Origin: Prinia subflava
Lineage: Eukaryota; Chordata; Aves; Passeriformes; Cisticolidae
Length of the DNA stretch: 64,000 nucleotides
NCBI RefSeq assembly: GCF_021018805.1
Contig: NC_086248.1
Location: 100,675,739 to 100,739,738 of the forward strand
Direction: 5' to 3'
Each line of letters opens with the position of its first letter. Positions within the stretch are counted from its first letter, which is position 1. Below the pieces are notes generated by a model, which was not told where the DNA came from, searched no databases, and saw nothing but the letters and a program-made list of their open reading frames with translations. Made by a program: the position numbers and the translations under genes. This document shows positions 1-14,700 of the stretch, in pieces.

Positions 1-1635
1 AGGGATCCAGAAGTAGAAGAGCTTATTTATGAAATTGTAGATTTTTTTCTGAGAGTAATCAGAAGAAATGGTACAGGAAATTTTTGTTCCCAGCAGTTCC
101 AGCTAGCAGGTTCTCTGTACAGCTGGCTTGTCTGAAATAAGCAAAGTGGTATTTCAGTGATTAATGAGAAATTGCTCAATATCTCATTCTTCTGCCTCAC
201 ATTCTCAACATCTTGAAGTCAAAATATCAGGTTCATCAGACATTTTGGACCTACCTCATTCTCCTTATATAAATTCTGGGCCATTCAGAAGGAAATTAAT
301 TTTGGTTTTGACTGTCACAATATTGTCTCTTTCCAGAATACCACTTTACAAAGATACTTTGTGAAGTTATCACTCTTCTGGTCTTGTCTGTCAGCTGAAA
401 ATTGCTGATGTCTATAATGGTTTCCATCCAGGCAACATATGCTCTCTCTAGAACAGGATTCTCTTCCTATGGTGTTTTATTCACCTTTGTGAATAAAAAT
501 CATAGAATAAAATTTACAGTGGTTTCCCATGCAGTAAAATTTAATGGGCTCAGACACAAGAGATGTGGTTCATACTTTTGTTTTCATTCTCATGTTACTT
601 ATTGCAAATCTCCCAAGTTTCTATTTTATATTTAGAAGAGTAAATAATGGTGTTAATCTCTACACCACTGCTTTGAATCCAAACAAGTCTGGGGAATATT
701 TTGTCGAGGACAGGAACAGATGTTTTTAGTCGTTTTTATTGCTGGACCCTCTGCAGTAAGAGTTGGCTGACCAAAACAAGTCATCTTAGTTGTCATTCAG
801 GATGTTAAGCCTCAGTTTGGGAGCTTCTAAAGTGGAATGGAGTTATAGCTGATCTCATGGGTACTAGACACAAAAGTTTAAAGTTATAGTAAGTTATTGA
901 ATTTCTGGTGTAAATTATTTTTCCTATATAGCATTCTTAATAAACACCACTTCAAGTGTGCTCAGTGCTGAAACATCTTTCTATTTGGTTATTTGACTCA
1001 GGGATTTTGCTATTGAAAGGTGTCCATTGTTTTCAGTAACTGGACTAGACTGTCATGTGCATGAAATTTGAGGTCTCCACCTCCTTCCAGAAAGAAATTT
1101 CTTCCAAGTCAATGTCCTCTGTATTGTTATTTATTTTTTTCCCTTTGAGTATCTATGCTTAATGAAATAAGAAATGTTTCCCTAGTGTGAGGCAGATGAG
1201 GAATTATTTTAAATGCATAGGAAGATCCTCTCTTTTACAGAAGGTTCACCAGAGGATTGGAGTTGAGAAGAAGCATATGTTGTTTGTTTCAGTGCTTAGT
1301 GTTTTGAGCAAGTAGCTTATCCCAGAAAAAGCAAATATCCAAGTATGTGGAATCATCCAGAAATAGAGATCTTTAAAGAGGAGAAGAAAAATCGTCAGGC
1401 TAGTTCTGGAAAGGTATTTTTTCGCAAGAGCAGTTGCCCTAGTGATTCAGCTAAGCTAATAATAGCTGGGATTCCTTCCACAAGGGGGAGATGTGTGGCA
1501 CAGTATGTTTATTCACTGTTTGTCCTGTGGTTTAATATATTCATCATTGCATCTAAGTCCAAATATTGATCTGATAGCTTTTTATGGGTTTATTTTTATT
1601 GTCAGTGAAACTTTGAGGGATTTCCAAACATTAAA
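1..1635. other. Unique AT-rich DNA, nothing recognised
   Basis: All frames carry frequent stops and the open frames here are below 80 codons with no recognisable motif. I see no repeat family, RNA gene or convincing splice-bounded exon. It is most simply intergenic or intronic bird DNA. Confidence 0.6.
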
Positions 1636-1647
1636 ATTATTATTATT

Positions 1648-1691
<44 letters not shown>

Positions 1692-1692
1692 T
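1636..1692 (+). repeat. (ATT)4-(ATC)14 trinucleotide microsatellite
   Basis: Four ATT units run directly into fourteen uninterrupted ATC units (1648-1689), ending in ATT. The ATC block is pure, so it is probably young and length-variable between individuals. The serine run that appears when one frame is translated is an artefact of the repeat and not a protein feature. Confidence 0.95.
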
Positions 1693-2517
1693 CCAGAAGC
1701 TTACAAAGATATTTGTCTGTTAAGACAAAAAATAGCCAAAATTGTCAGGGACTGTACAGTTTGGTGAGTGTGGGTCCTTCGTGTTATGTAACTCTTCTTT
1801 GGTAATAACTGGTACCAATGACACAAAGCTCACCTGAAATTTCAAGTCAGGGTGCTTGATTTTAGTGATTCTTTAGCTTGGTGAAAGATCACATATTTCT
1901 TTATGACACATTGACTAGCTGCCTTAGCAAAATTTCATCCTGAGCCATACAAGCTTGCCAAAATCTCAACTAATATGAATAATTTACATTGATAGACAGT
2001 CTCAGAAAATCTTAATATTAGCCATTTCATTTGTTATGTCTACACTGAATTCAACAATATATCTACTTTTCAGCATAATGCCTGCACTCTTTTCCAGAAA
2101 ATTATAGTACATTGAAATGTACAATGTACATTCTTACAGTACAATGAAATATTTCATTGACTCATACATACATATGTGTGTACATACATTCACACTAGTC
2201 CTGGAAATATATATGTAGGGGTTTTTAGGTGCAGAAATTGAGTGTGTCTGTTAAAAATTCCTGCGGTTGTCAACAAACATAGCAACATACTTAAAGTATT
2301 CATCAATGATGTTTCCAGTTAGAAACTATTAAATAGAAAGTTAATAAATGTTGTATGGGAAAACGTCATCAAACGTCTGACTAGAATCTGCAATGTGTCT
2401 CTACATTAACTGAAGTGCCTGAGATCAAACTACAAGCTCTTGAACATAAAAAGAAAATGTCCATTAAAATCAGATGCTGTTCTGACTTTTGAAGGCCTCG
2501 TAAAACAATATTGTTAT
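1693..2517. other. Unique AT-rich DNA with short palindromes
   Basis: No gene or repeat family is recognised. The part around 2100-2190 is rich in short self-complementary words (GTACATT, TGTACA, CATATG) and contains an 18-base perfect palindrome at 2142-2159. Confidence 0.55.
2142..2159. other. 18-bp perfect palindrome
   Basis: The bases CAATGAAAT are followed immediately by their reverse complement ATTTCATTG. It could form a cruciform or be a dyad binding site, but AT-rich DNA yields such palindromes by chance. No function is implied. Confidence 0.6.
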
Positions 2518-2680
2518 TATGGAACAGGTTGCCCAGAGAAGCTGTGGATGCCCCATGCCTGGAAATATTCAAGGCTGGGTTGAGTGCAGCTCTGAACAAT
2601 CAGTGGAAGACGTCCCTGCCCATGTCAGGGAACTTGGAATGACATGATCTTTAAGGTCCATTAGAATCCAAAGCTCTCTG
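2518..2680 (+). mobile_element. CR1 LINE, 3' end fragment, sense orientation
   Basis: This is a 5'-truncated copy of the chicken-repeat-1 non-LTR retrotransposon, the dominant LINE of birds. It begins with the familiar segment GGTTGCCCAGAGAAGCTGTG and continues through the last part of ORF2 into the 3' end, where TGATCTTTAAGGTCC is preserved. The usual terminal ATTCTATG microsatellite is eroded; an A11 run follows at 2691-2701. Many substitutions and no intact frame show an old, dead copy. The antisense frames over it are shadows. Family assignment is confident from the conserved words; the subfamily is not determinable by eye. Confidence 0.9.
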
Positions 2681-5600
2681 ACCATGTGATAAAAAAAAAA
2701 ATCATTGTTGTCTGTAAATATCAATATTAATAAACACCCCTTTTGCAAAGTAAGGTAAAATATCTTCAAGTCTAATGTGCTCTGGATTTAGTGGCACAGC
2801 AGACAAACGTGAACTACATATATAGCCAAGTGATGGTAATAATTTATCACCAGCAGGTATGTTTCTGCTATGGTCTTCATAATCTTTTCTTCTGTGCAGT
2901 GCACAGTGGTCCAGAGATAATTTTAGATTTATTATTTAGCTGATTTTCTGGAGGTAAGGGGGTTTCAGTAAAATTGAGATTATCACTAGGTTTATTTCCT
3001 TGAGGGTAGTGGTTTTTGGTCTGTGCATCCTCTGCAATGTTATCAATGTATTTAATTATTGCTGCTGATACTGGAAGTGAGAGATTTATTTTTGTTTCGA
3101 AATGTTTGTCCATTTCCCATCCTATCTTTACAAGTAGGATGAATCAACATGGTGTGTTTATATGTGAATGCTTTCTGTACTATACAAGTGGTTGTCTCTG
3201 AACTTATTGTGAAAAATGACTGGGCTGATATATGATTTTAGTTTTAATTAAAAGTTTGATCTGCTTACTAGACAATAAATAAAATTTCAAGATTAAATGA
3301 AGAAATAATCTCTTTTTGTATAAAATGTGAACAAGATGTGGAATATGTGGGCTGTAGCACTTTCTGCCACTATTTTATTGAATTTCTTAGTGAAAACCAC
3401 CTGCTACCGATCCCTTGAGTGCAATAGTCTGTGGAAAGCAGTACAAAGGATTTGGACTTGATATGTTTGCCTTGGTGAGCTGCCTGAGTTAAGGATAAGC
3501 TGGAGGCTGTAGAAAGGACCTGTGCTGTTGTCAGCTGGATGTGGTGTGGTTTCCCCACCCTGGTATCCCTTCAGAATAATGACAGAGAGACAGGGATGGC
3601 AATGGTGACAGCAGAAACAAAGCCTGAGCAGCAGACAGAAGAATGTGTTTTTATTAAAACACAACAATTGCACTAAAAACAGCTCTGTAGAAATAAGGTG
3701 TGGCATGTTTGCCATGAGAAAGCTGATGAGAGGAAAATCTTTTTACAAATAAAGAAATTGCTTCATTTTTTGGAGGAGTGGTTTGGCGATTTTGCTCTGA
3801 TTAGGAAACATATAAATAAACCCAAGTCCTGTAATGAAAGTAATTTTTCTTACATATGCTGCAGTATGCTACATATATCTGCAGTACACCTAACTCTATA
3901 TCAGTGTATAAATGCTATGTATTCGTAGGAATGTCTGGTTTTAATCATATCATTGCAGTACTACACTAACTACACTATTTATATCAGTAATGTAGATCAT
4001 CTAATTTTCAATCATCTATTTTCTTAAGATCACAGAAGACTGAATTTTTCTCTTTTTTAATTAGGCAAGTACCATCAGCAAATATGATAGAATACCTTGT
4101 GTGATTTTTTTTCTAAAGTTATATTGTTCCTTTTCTTTCCCTGCCAGATTTTATGAGTTTTTGTTTTCACTGTTTCATCCTTAGTAATCTGAATGATAAA
4201 TTGCACTGCTAATTTTAAGTCTTAACCCTATTTCATGAGTCTGCCAAATATATCTATCCCTTTCCTGTTGACAGCTTATTTTAAGGAGCTCTTGAGTAAT
4301 TTACCTCTGTGAATAATTGCTAATCAAAATTTTCACAGGTTCCAGAGTCTGATGAAAAAGTTTGGATTATTATTCTTTGTTTTTTCTTACCTCCAAATAG
4401 CATATACTGACAGATGTTTCAATTCACTGATATCAAATAAGTTTTATAATTATTTCAAAGATTCATGCATATATATTGGTAGATGTTTACTCACTGATTC
4501 TTAGACTCCAACTTAGTGATACATTCTTTTCAATCTCTTATGAAACATAAGTAGCATAGTGAAAGTCAATTCAAAAACTTGTATTAGAATAACATAATAT
4601 GAATATATGGTTTGGGATTTCACTGTCACAATCCCAGAAGTGGAACATTAAAGTGAAAACTTCTTTGCTCAGAAATTCCCAGGCTCCAGTTGACTATTTA
4701 CATCTGTAAGCCAAAGCGGATGTTACTCGCTTCACATACAACTATTTATATAGGGCACAAACTGTCTTCACTAGAAAAAAATGCTCTCTTTTGAATGAAG
4801 GTGAAAATTTCAGGTATGAAGTAGCATTCCACAAGCTGAAATCTTTCAAAACACTAAATATTTTTTGTTTCACCCTGGCCTTGTTGCACTTTTCCCGTGC
4901 ATTTCTCTTCCATTAGAAAATTCTATATTGAAGGTAAATGTTACCAATTAGGTAAAAAAACAAAACAAAACATTGTCAACCTCCTTATGTGAGAAATATG
5001 GTGATAATTTGAGGTTAAGGTAAAGGTGTGAGGTTAAGATAAATTTCAGGTAATTTCCTGTGTTTACCTTTTATAAAGCTAATAAATAAATGCTTTTAAA
5101 AACCTTTAAGGTATTTTGTAATCTGAAGAAAATTTATTTCCTAAATGTTTTTGTTTAAAAGTATTATAGTAGAAAGAAATTTCAAGCACAGTAATATAAT
5201 GATATGTGGCAAATATGATGGGAATACCAGATTTTATGCAAAACTCTTGGACTTCAGCTTAGCACTAAGAGAAACATTATTCAAAACAGTGTCATGCTAT
5301 CTATAACACTAAACTCTTAAAATTGTCATCTGAAGAGAAGTTTCTTTGCATGTGTCCCCCTTCCATTTGGGCCATTGATGTATAAAAGAATGTGTCAGAT
5401 ATTCAGGCAGAGGAAGGATGGTGACAATATCTGAGTGTAGCAATGCAAACTCATTTTTCAGGCTAGAAAGAAGCCACTAAGAGATGGACTGTTGAATTAT
5501 CCCAAGCCAGCATTTCACAGTACACCACACACCTGGGGGACCAGATGAACACTTTGGACAATAATTCATCTTGCAGCACTTCTTGTCTGACAATGCACCA

Positions 5601-8600
5601 TTAGAAAAAGCATAAATCATGTGCAGTGAAAAAGGGAAGAAACAAAATGCCTATGACCTTGATCTTTCAAATACATATGCTGGCATTTAATTTTATGATA
5701 TTCCCTAAGCAGCTCCACTGAGATCGTTGGGACCATTCTTTAACTAAAATTTGGGATGAATGAGGTAGGCAGGCTTGTATGTTGTTGTTACGCATTTCAC
5801 AGCTAATGAAACTAATCTTATGAATGAGCTTTTGCAGGGTAAAGGTCTTGACCTCCCCATCCCTTGAGGCAGGAAACTTTCTTTATGCTATATCCAGCAC
5901 CTAAATGTGTACAGGAAAGCTGAAACTGAAACTGAGGCTTTAATGCTTATGCATTAGGATGAAGTCTAATGTGAATACAAAATGAATAATGCTATTAAGA
6001 TATGCATGAATGTAGAAGGACAATTTAATTTTCAAATAGCTTGCAGTATTTTAGAACTTTTTTTCTGTGCCAACATTTAAGCTAATATTTCTGCAGAACT
6101 GCTTGAGCAAAGGAGATGATATTGCTAGGAGACCAGTAAAGCCCAGGTTCAGCTTCCTCTGTGTCTCATTTAAACTAGGTTTTAATTCCTCAGGACAGGG
6201 ATTTTTTTATTTTATTTTTTTAATTGACATTTTTAGCCTGAATCCATTATTATGGCTATAGATTACAGGGAAAATGTATCTTTTAATGCAAGATATATCT
6301 GCAGCTGTTAAAATCTTTCTCAAAATAAAAGATGAAGATTAGTGCTTGCTAAAATCTGATTAGAAGACATATTTGGTGGACATGTTTCAATAGTGTGATG
6401 CTAGTGGCTGTGAAACCTTCTTGCCAAGGCATCTTTTCAAAATGAGCATAATCACTTTCTACAATCTCTACTTGTTTTGAAAAGCCCCCATAATATCAAA
6501 AAGCTCCTTATAATATTTGGCCATAGATAAATGAACACATTCCAGATCTCAAAAGAAGTTATATACCAAGTGAAGTGAATTACATTAATCTTTGGTATAG
6601 ACAATGTTTCATTGCCCAGGACATCCATGAAAATGTTAAATAGTGAGAAACCTTGTCTCAGTCACTTTGAAATCTTTGTAGAAGCTGTCCTGTCCCTCCA
6701 CTCAACCCCACTGGAGAATTAGTCATTTATTTGGTGATTTTTATTTTGGGTCTTCTACTGATGCTACATCTTTCTATATTTTTACATTAATAAATACTGG
6801 GTATTACTATGTCAAATGTAAAAGCTCACATATGTATATTTTTACATGTGGGCTTTAAAAAAATAACTCTCCAAACACAGAAGAGTGAAATCAGAATTAT
6901 TTTGCTGAAAGTATTTCTTTTGAAAACATCTCAGCCTTTACTGATTAATTGCATCATCTTATTTCTTTGTTGTGAAAGTTGCCTCAATATTAAAACTCAT
7001 TAAGTGGTTTAGGTTTCAATGGTTTCTCAATATTTATTTTACAATCTTCCTAACATCAGACATCCTCAGCTGTTGGAATTCTTCTCCATTTGGTTTGTTA
7101 ATGTTTATCCATATCATAAGCTTTATAACTATCTTCAATTGAAAATATTTTCTGAGCTTGTGGAATGAGGGTGTATCAGACCTACATCCAAATCTGGAAA
7201 GCATTTCCTTAGCACTTGTTCCTCCTATGTTGTTTTTGGCAATTTTATTATTCTCATTTTTCTCGAAGTTTGCATCATTGCTATGTTTTCCCTATACTTA
7301 AATCATTGACTAACCCAACACCAAGTGGCAGACCTTTTTCCTCTATATTTTTAATTTTTAATTAATTTTTATACTTTATTGCTCATAGTTCATACAATTG
7401 AGTATATTTTTACCATTAGCTAAGAGTTTGCGAATTTTTCATTTTCAGTTTCTTCTCTGACTTAGGGGAAAGGTCTGGTCAAAGTTGCTATTATTTTTGA
7501 CTATGGAATTATAATTTTATAGTTATATAAGAAGCCTTTTTGTAAGAATTGACTAAAAAAGGTGAAAACCCTTATCCAACACAGACAATTAGGTTAAAAA
7601 TAAAACCAAAGAATACTAACATATATTAATTCATTACTAATTCAATATCAGCAGAGAAAAATATTCTTTTGAATCCTGGAGTGCAATATGCAATTACATA
7701 TATATGAATTATGTTGCATAAAATGTATCCAGTGAATTTTGGCATTTTGCATTAAATAAAATATTAACAAGTCAAGTTTGTTATTTATAAATTAACTGAA
7801 TCAATGAGTAAAATATTTATTCAAAATTATTCTACCATCAGGCTTTCCTCATAAACAGTTGAATAAATTATATATGAATGTTTTACATCTTTACAATGCT
7901 ACTTAGTAAAATTCTTCCTGTATTACTTAGGAGTAATACAACAGGAGCATAAATTCACATATTGGTATTTAAGTCTGTCAAAGCTTAGAGCTTCCATAAA
8001 CATGCTAAGTTAAGACAGGCAATGCTCTCCATTCTCTATATTTAATATCAATGATATGAAAATTTAGTCATTTTTTCTATTCTACATCAAGATAGAAATT
8101 TGAAAAATGTGAAAAAACCAGAAGCAGATCCTGCAGATAACTAGATATGCAGGAACTCCCCCAGATGATATGGAAATGGTAATTTTACACCTTGATTTTA
8201 GGTAGGAATTCTAACTTTTGTTGAAATATTTGTCAAAACTTACATATGCTTGTGGAAATTCAAGTTTTTAACACAATAGGTCTTGTCTATATTCATAGAA
8301 ATAATACCTTAAGTTGCAATGATTTATAACAGGAGTGAACTTTGCTAGTCAGCGTTTTGGTAACGTGCAAGCACATAGAGTGATTGAAAGCAGAATGATA
8401 CAGCAGGAAAGATTTTGAAGAAAGTGATCATTATAATGAAAAGATTACATGCTGACAGGACAGGTACCACTAAAAATCCTTCATGGCCATGCAGAGAGAG
8501 GTGTCATCTTCTACAGTTTCTGAATTGTACATTGCCTTTTAAAAGTTACTGGTAGAAGTAACTATTTGTAATTATTTGCATTTCTGCTTTGTTTTTTATG

Positions 8601-8628
8601 TTAGAGTGACTGGGACTCTTGCTGAAAT
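2681..8628. other. Long unique AT-rich stretch, nothing recognised
   Basis: About 6 kb without a gene, RNA or repeat family that I can name. It is uniformly AT-rich with many short T and A runs. Open frames reach at most about 100 codons (minus strand near 3.4-3.7 kb), and none shows a domain, a plausible composition or splice-site framing. Confidence 0.55.
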
Positions 8629-8712
8629 TAAAAAAAAAAAAAAAGAAAAGTAACTAAACACAGCCCTCCAAAAAAGAAAAAACCCAAACCCTCACCCCAA
8701 ACCCAACAAGCA
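8629..8712 (+). repeat. A-run and A/C-rich low-complexity tract
   Basis: An A15 run at 8630-8644 grades into A/C-rich sequence containing AAACCCAAACC-like words up to about 8710. It has the same flavour as the larger tracts near 53.1 and 63.1 kb. It could be the decayed tail of a retroposed sequence, but no source sequence is recognisable upstream. Confidence 0.75.
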
Positions 8713-11700
8713 ACTACTTATTGCAAGGATGAAGAAGATGTTTAAGGTTCTGCTGTGCCCTACTACCTGCTAGTCTAGCAAATATAATTATAGCTCTCTC
8801 TTTCTAGCAAAATGGCACATCTCCATATTATCACCACACATACATTTCTTTATTTGCATGACTACACAAGACAATTTAAACAATTCTTAGATCAAAATGT
8901 GGACAACTTACTCATTCAGAAAGGATTGTCCTAAAGACAAAGGTCCAGATTTTTACAAATCAAAATGTACTGACTCATATAAACCTTTCTTAAGCCATGC
9001 CACAGATGTTTAATACTAAATTTGTCCTACCCACAGGCACTTCCCAAATGTCAGCCAATAGTCAGCAGCCATATGATGAAAGATCTCTGCCCACTGCCCA
9101 CACTCATTGAATGACAAAGACACCCACAGCCAGGTTTGGATTAGCATCCCTTGAGATATCTTGTGTGTTTAGAAGGTATCTACTCCACAGAAAAAAAAGC
9201 TGGGGAGGCACTACAGAAATTCATCAGGAAATTATTTTGCAACTCCCAGGAAAGGTAGGTCTAATAAGGTGTTCAGGCAGAAAAAAAATGGGATCCCTGT
9301 TAAAAGGTATTCTGCAAACTGACATTTTCTTTTCCTTCTTCAACCCAAAACACAGGAATCCTCAGAAATCTTCACTACCCATCTGAAAAGAGTTTCATTT
9401 AGCACACCTTTTATGGAGGAGTCTGTGAGCTGAAGGCTAGATAGACTCCACTGTCCAGTATCTGGGTGGATCCAGTATTCCAGCTTTGCTGAAAAACTGG
9501 AAGGCCCAGTTAATTGTGAAGTCCCTGGAGGCACTCAAAGAGACAAAGTTTAATTTTAATCTTTTGGAAAGAGTCTTCTTTGCTGCAAGCAAAGACATTT
9601 TTTTCTCTCGAAACTGTATTTTAAGTCATGAAGCACAAGCCCAGTGGTCTCTACAAAATTTCAGTAAAGCTCTGGATTTTCTCATGGGATGTGTGACTCT
9701 GTGGGTGAGAAGTGACTCTGTTGTTACTGTAAATCTGATGTTTAGGCAGGACATGGGGAAGGTGTACGGTTCTCAGTGCAAGTCTTAGTATGAAGATGTT
9801 CTAAATGTATTTTATTATAGAAGCAAAGAGGAAGCTAAGGATAGAAAACAGCTTCAAAGAACAGAAAATACAGTAGATACTTCCGGCATTCAGTGGACAG
9901 AAAATGACAACATTGCAGGCCATACCTCCCATGGGTCTTATCTGCAGCCCATTAACTTGACAGAAAACTCCAACGCACTCTGCATCTGGTTCTGGATCAG
10001 CAGATTGCACCTGACAGTCATTTAATGTGTTCAATTTCATAAAAGTTCAGTAAAAGCTAAACTTTCTTCTGTTCCTGTTTTTCATAAACACACTCCATGT
10101 AGAACTTAGACAGCTTTAGTTTTAACATTCCTTCAGCCTTTTTTAGTCCTAAGCCTCTTAAAGAAACATCAGCTATTGCTGACACCTGTAGACTAGCAAT
10201 ATCACGCCTTATATAAATATACTTTGCAGAAAACTTTCACATTTTCATCCTCAAGTAAGGACCAAAACTCTTATGTTTAATGGCTTTTTTTTTCTTTTCT
10301 ACAGTCCTCTTTTGCATCCTCTAGCTATAGCACAGTTTAAATATCTTTCCTGTCTTACTGACGGGATCATTACTGCCTTGAAGGCACAGTTTTGTGCTGG
10401 AGTTATGCAGAGCTGCACAGTCATTTAGAAGCTCCTAAAAAGTGTCTCCTCTCACTTCCAGGTAGACACAGTTACTAATATGAAGTCTATAGGCTTCATT
10501 ACCTGCTTTGTGGGGCTAATTGCTTCAAAATAGAGGTTTTGGAAGGGTAAGAATGAAATCTGACTAATCCTTAAATGGAATATAAAATAATATCTATATC
10601 ATGGAAGTATAGGTGCTGTAACCTCTATGAGACTGACTAAACCTGAAATAACCTGGGATATTTGACGTCATTTATTGTTTGCTAAATTCCCTGGCAGTTG
10701 TTGGTATCTGTTTACTGTGAAAACTGTATTAGCACAATTTTCCAGGACTGAGGTCAAACTACAGAATTCAGCAGAGGGAGCATATTTTTGGAATATCAAT
10801 GTGAACTGGGATCTGACTACTTTTCAAATATACTGTGGAGTATATTTGCATTAACTGGAAAGAGGAATTTCTAAACCTTAAGTATCAGTGGAAAGATTAT
10901 GATTTGTAGTGAAAAAATATATCCGCAAAAACACTTTGATCTGATGAAATGTAGTTGTTAACCCAGCAGCATAGGGTTGTTGCTGCCAATATCAGGCTGT
11001 TAATTCTGTACTGCTTTTTCAAGGCTTCAAGACTGATGTCTCTCAGATTTGCTGTCCCTGACCTTCTCTGCAGATCTGAATGGATGTGATGTTAAATCAG
11101 CTCAGCATTGCTCTTAGAAGGGTGTCTAGATGGAGCTCACCATCAGTAGTGCTGAGTATATATTTTGGGATACCTGCCTGTTCTCTAGAGTCTACTGTGA
11201 TTTTTTTATCACTTCAATAAAATAAGCTAGCAATTTCAATTCAATTTTTGGATAAAATATGTAGTTGCCATTTTTTTTAATGTGGAAAAAATACCTTTTT
11301 TCCCCCTGAGAAGCCAGCTATTGCATACAAACTTACATTTGTATATGTTATGGAGGAGAACTTGAGGATTTGAATAATTGCTTCACTTATAAGTGCACAG
11401 TGACATTAAAATATATTTGCATTAGAAAACTGTTTACATTCTCAGGGGGTTTTGTACATAACACAAGGAAACTCAGCTTTTCAAGCATTCAGGCTTTCCA
11501 AGAAATGCAGTGATCAGAGATGAAATGTATATTTTTGAGACACATCTATTTGTGATAGACCAAACATTTGTTCTCCGTGTTGCTTTTGTTATAACAGTTC
11601 TTTGGAATCTTAATTCTGATAAACAGAAATTATGGGCCAAAAATTTGTGCTGATGAAACTAACCCCAAGTAAAATGTGTTATGAGTATTGTTGATCAAAA

Positions 11701-14700
11701 ATAAATATATAAGGCAGAATACATTTGAAAACCTTTCCAACTACAGTCAGTTTTTTTTTTTTCTTCTAGTGCTAAGAACAAAAGAACAATAAAATATTGA
11801 TTATGGCAACACTTCTAAAATTCAAATATATACTTGAAGACAGTCTTATGACACATTCAAATTACCCCTAGTGGTAATACATTAAAGTGAAATTATTAGT
11901 ATTTTAACTTCTGGTGCTTGTGAGAAATATTTGCATAAATAACAAATGCTCCATAAGCTAAGGGAATCAAAAGAGTGACAAAGGATCTTGGATGTTTTCT
12001 AATCGTCTTCTGATATTGTGTTCAGTAGGCTGTGGTTAGTTGCTCCTTTTTCTTTTTGCTGAAGCAAACATAAAACATTCTGCAGCTTTTCTCCCTTCAG
12101 TGATCTGCTCCCAGAAGAAAATGAAAGGCTGAATTTCAGCAACATTTTCTGTTTGATTCAACAAACAGCTGTATGTAAGACACACAACCTCTCTTTGTAC
12201 CACGACTTTTACTCTAATTCCTGTTTGAAAATGCCTTAATCATTGTCCCTTCTTCTGTGGTTTTGTGCTCAACTACAAAGAAAAGAAAGCATGAGCTAAA
12301 ATATTCTATTTTTCATGAATCCGCCCAGTTGTTTCTGTTTGCAGGCTGCTTCAAACCAAGACTTTCTGTCGTACTTTGTCAGAAGTTTGTGGGCACAATT
12401 TGCCTTCCCTCTCAAGAGGTTTCTGAAGCTGGACTTTCTGTCCTCAGTGCAATCTTAGTTTCCACTTAATTGGTTCTGCTGTCCAAAAACTGGTTGATAC
12501 GACTTTGCAGTGCTTGTTGTAGTTATTTGAGACTGGAAGGATTAAGCCACACCTTGATCAGGTTTATAGTACCTTGTCTCCTTTTAGAGTGAAAAACCAT
12601 TTTGTGTAATGATTATTTAGTTAGTGCATGGAGTTTGTGATATTAAGCCTAAGGCCTTTTTGCTGGGGGAAGCTCTCTTGAAACTCTAGACAGGATTGGT
12701 TCAAAGTTATTACTGATTTAGTTTTTCGTCAGTCTGTGACAGTCTTGTGAAAAAGGAAGAAAGGCTTTTGTCCCTTTATGATGTGTCTCAAATTTTCCTC
12801 TTAATACCTCATTCCACGTACTATGGAAGTCAATTACAAATTGATTATGTATATATAGGTTGCTCCTTGGGAATATCCAGTCTTTTTCAGTAAGAGCTGT
12901 AATTCTGTTCTATTTTTATGAAGGAAAACCCTTGGTTATAGGATGTATTGGTGGTTGGGCAGTTCATGAACCTCTTTCACCTTGTCACATGATCAGATCA
13001 CAAATCTTGTTGAGGATTTATGTTATAATTTGTTGTGCGTGGTAACAAGAGTTTGCAATTACCTGTTAATTATTTAATGCATAGTGCACTTCCATGTGTT
13101 TTTCTCCATGAAGGATATTTCCTTTCAAGTATGTATTTACATATTTCCTTGGCATGAAGATCAATTTAAAAATGAGCCTTTTCCAATCCTGGTTAAAGAG
13201 TGGCTGAGTTTGACTCTAAGTATGCATTTTTAAATTTTTACTCCCAGAGCATGCACTAGTATACTGAAATCATTAATGATGCCTCTGTTAGCAGGCATAA
13301 TAGTTTTTTTCGTTTTTTTTTTTTCTTCCCCAGTAATGGGAAATACCTATTTCCCTTCTCTAGCAGTGCTACTTCAACAGTAGTGTTGTTTTATATAATA
13401 GGTTATTTTGCTCCAATGTGTTAGAAATACAATCCATGACATCTTGCTTCTGGTAAGCTGTCTGTATTTCTGCAGATTGGAGAGAATAATTCATTACTAG
13501 AACAGTCCCAAATACAACTCTTCTCTTTTATTCTTTTTGTAACGGGAGGGAAAAAAAAAAGTTCCTTTAGAATGTGGACGCTGAAAAAATTCTATTTTTT
13601 CTCATGACAAAACCCCTAACTTTGAACAAGTTCTGCCTCCAGCCCCCAGCTTCCAACACCTTTAGCTGAATTCTTGGTGTCTTTCTGCTTAAAGTGACAA
13701 GGACATTTAGATAAACTGTACTTTTCACATTTAAAAAACTACACTGTAAGGTGTCAAAATTTAAAAGTGAAAGTGTTACTTCCAGAGCAAAGCTGTTAAA
13801 TGTTGAAAGAGAAATAGAGACAGCAAAACACTCAAAAATAGCTGAAGATGGATCTTTTCAAGTTCATGAATAACATGTGACATGGTTTCTTGCAACAGGA
13901 TAGATACAAAGGATTCAGAGAGTTTATTTCTTTCTAAGAGTTTTATTTGCTGTTTCCTAAGGATATTGCAATAATATGTTAAAGAAAAAAATTCTGGTTC
14001 TTTCTTTCTGTGCTGTTTTCCCTCTGGGTTATTTTTGCCAGCATAAAATGTCTGAACATAGAAAATATTTCCACAAGTTTAAACTGAAAAAAAGCACTTA
14101 AAAAGGACACTTATAACCTTTGCTCTTATTTCCTTTTTATCTTTACAAAAACATTTTACATTTTTTGGTTTCAAATACAGGAAATGTATATATGCAGTCC
14201 ATTACCAAACTTTTGAAATTATCAATTTTTACTGCATTCTCTGGCACAATAAAACAGGAGTTTGTGTCTTCTGTCGTGAGCAACTGTGAGAGTTGGTTGC
14301 AGTGCTGAAGATGTCTTTAGTTTTGTCTGTTATTGACTAAATTTAGACATTTGGGTTTGTGCTAAAAGCTTCTTTGTTCGATTCAGCCAGATGGCAAATG
14401 ACAATGAAGTGTTAACAATTCTCTCCTTTTCCCTCTTCTGTCTTCTTTTTATTGCAGAATGTCTCTTCCTTTCAGTGTAAAATTCTACTATTTACATGCA
14501 AGTTCACTTGGGGGCTGGGCTTGTCCTGGAGCTGGATGTTTCTCCATATGGAGTAGGAGAAATGTGTCATTTCAAAGCCCATTACCTTGACGGTGGTGTG
14601 GAGCAGCAGCAATTTTTGGTGTAGTTTTCCTCTTATTAATGACTCTGTGCATATATCTTTGTGATTTTGGTCCATCACAAGCCTTTATGTGGAGCTGGGT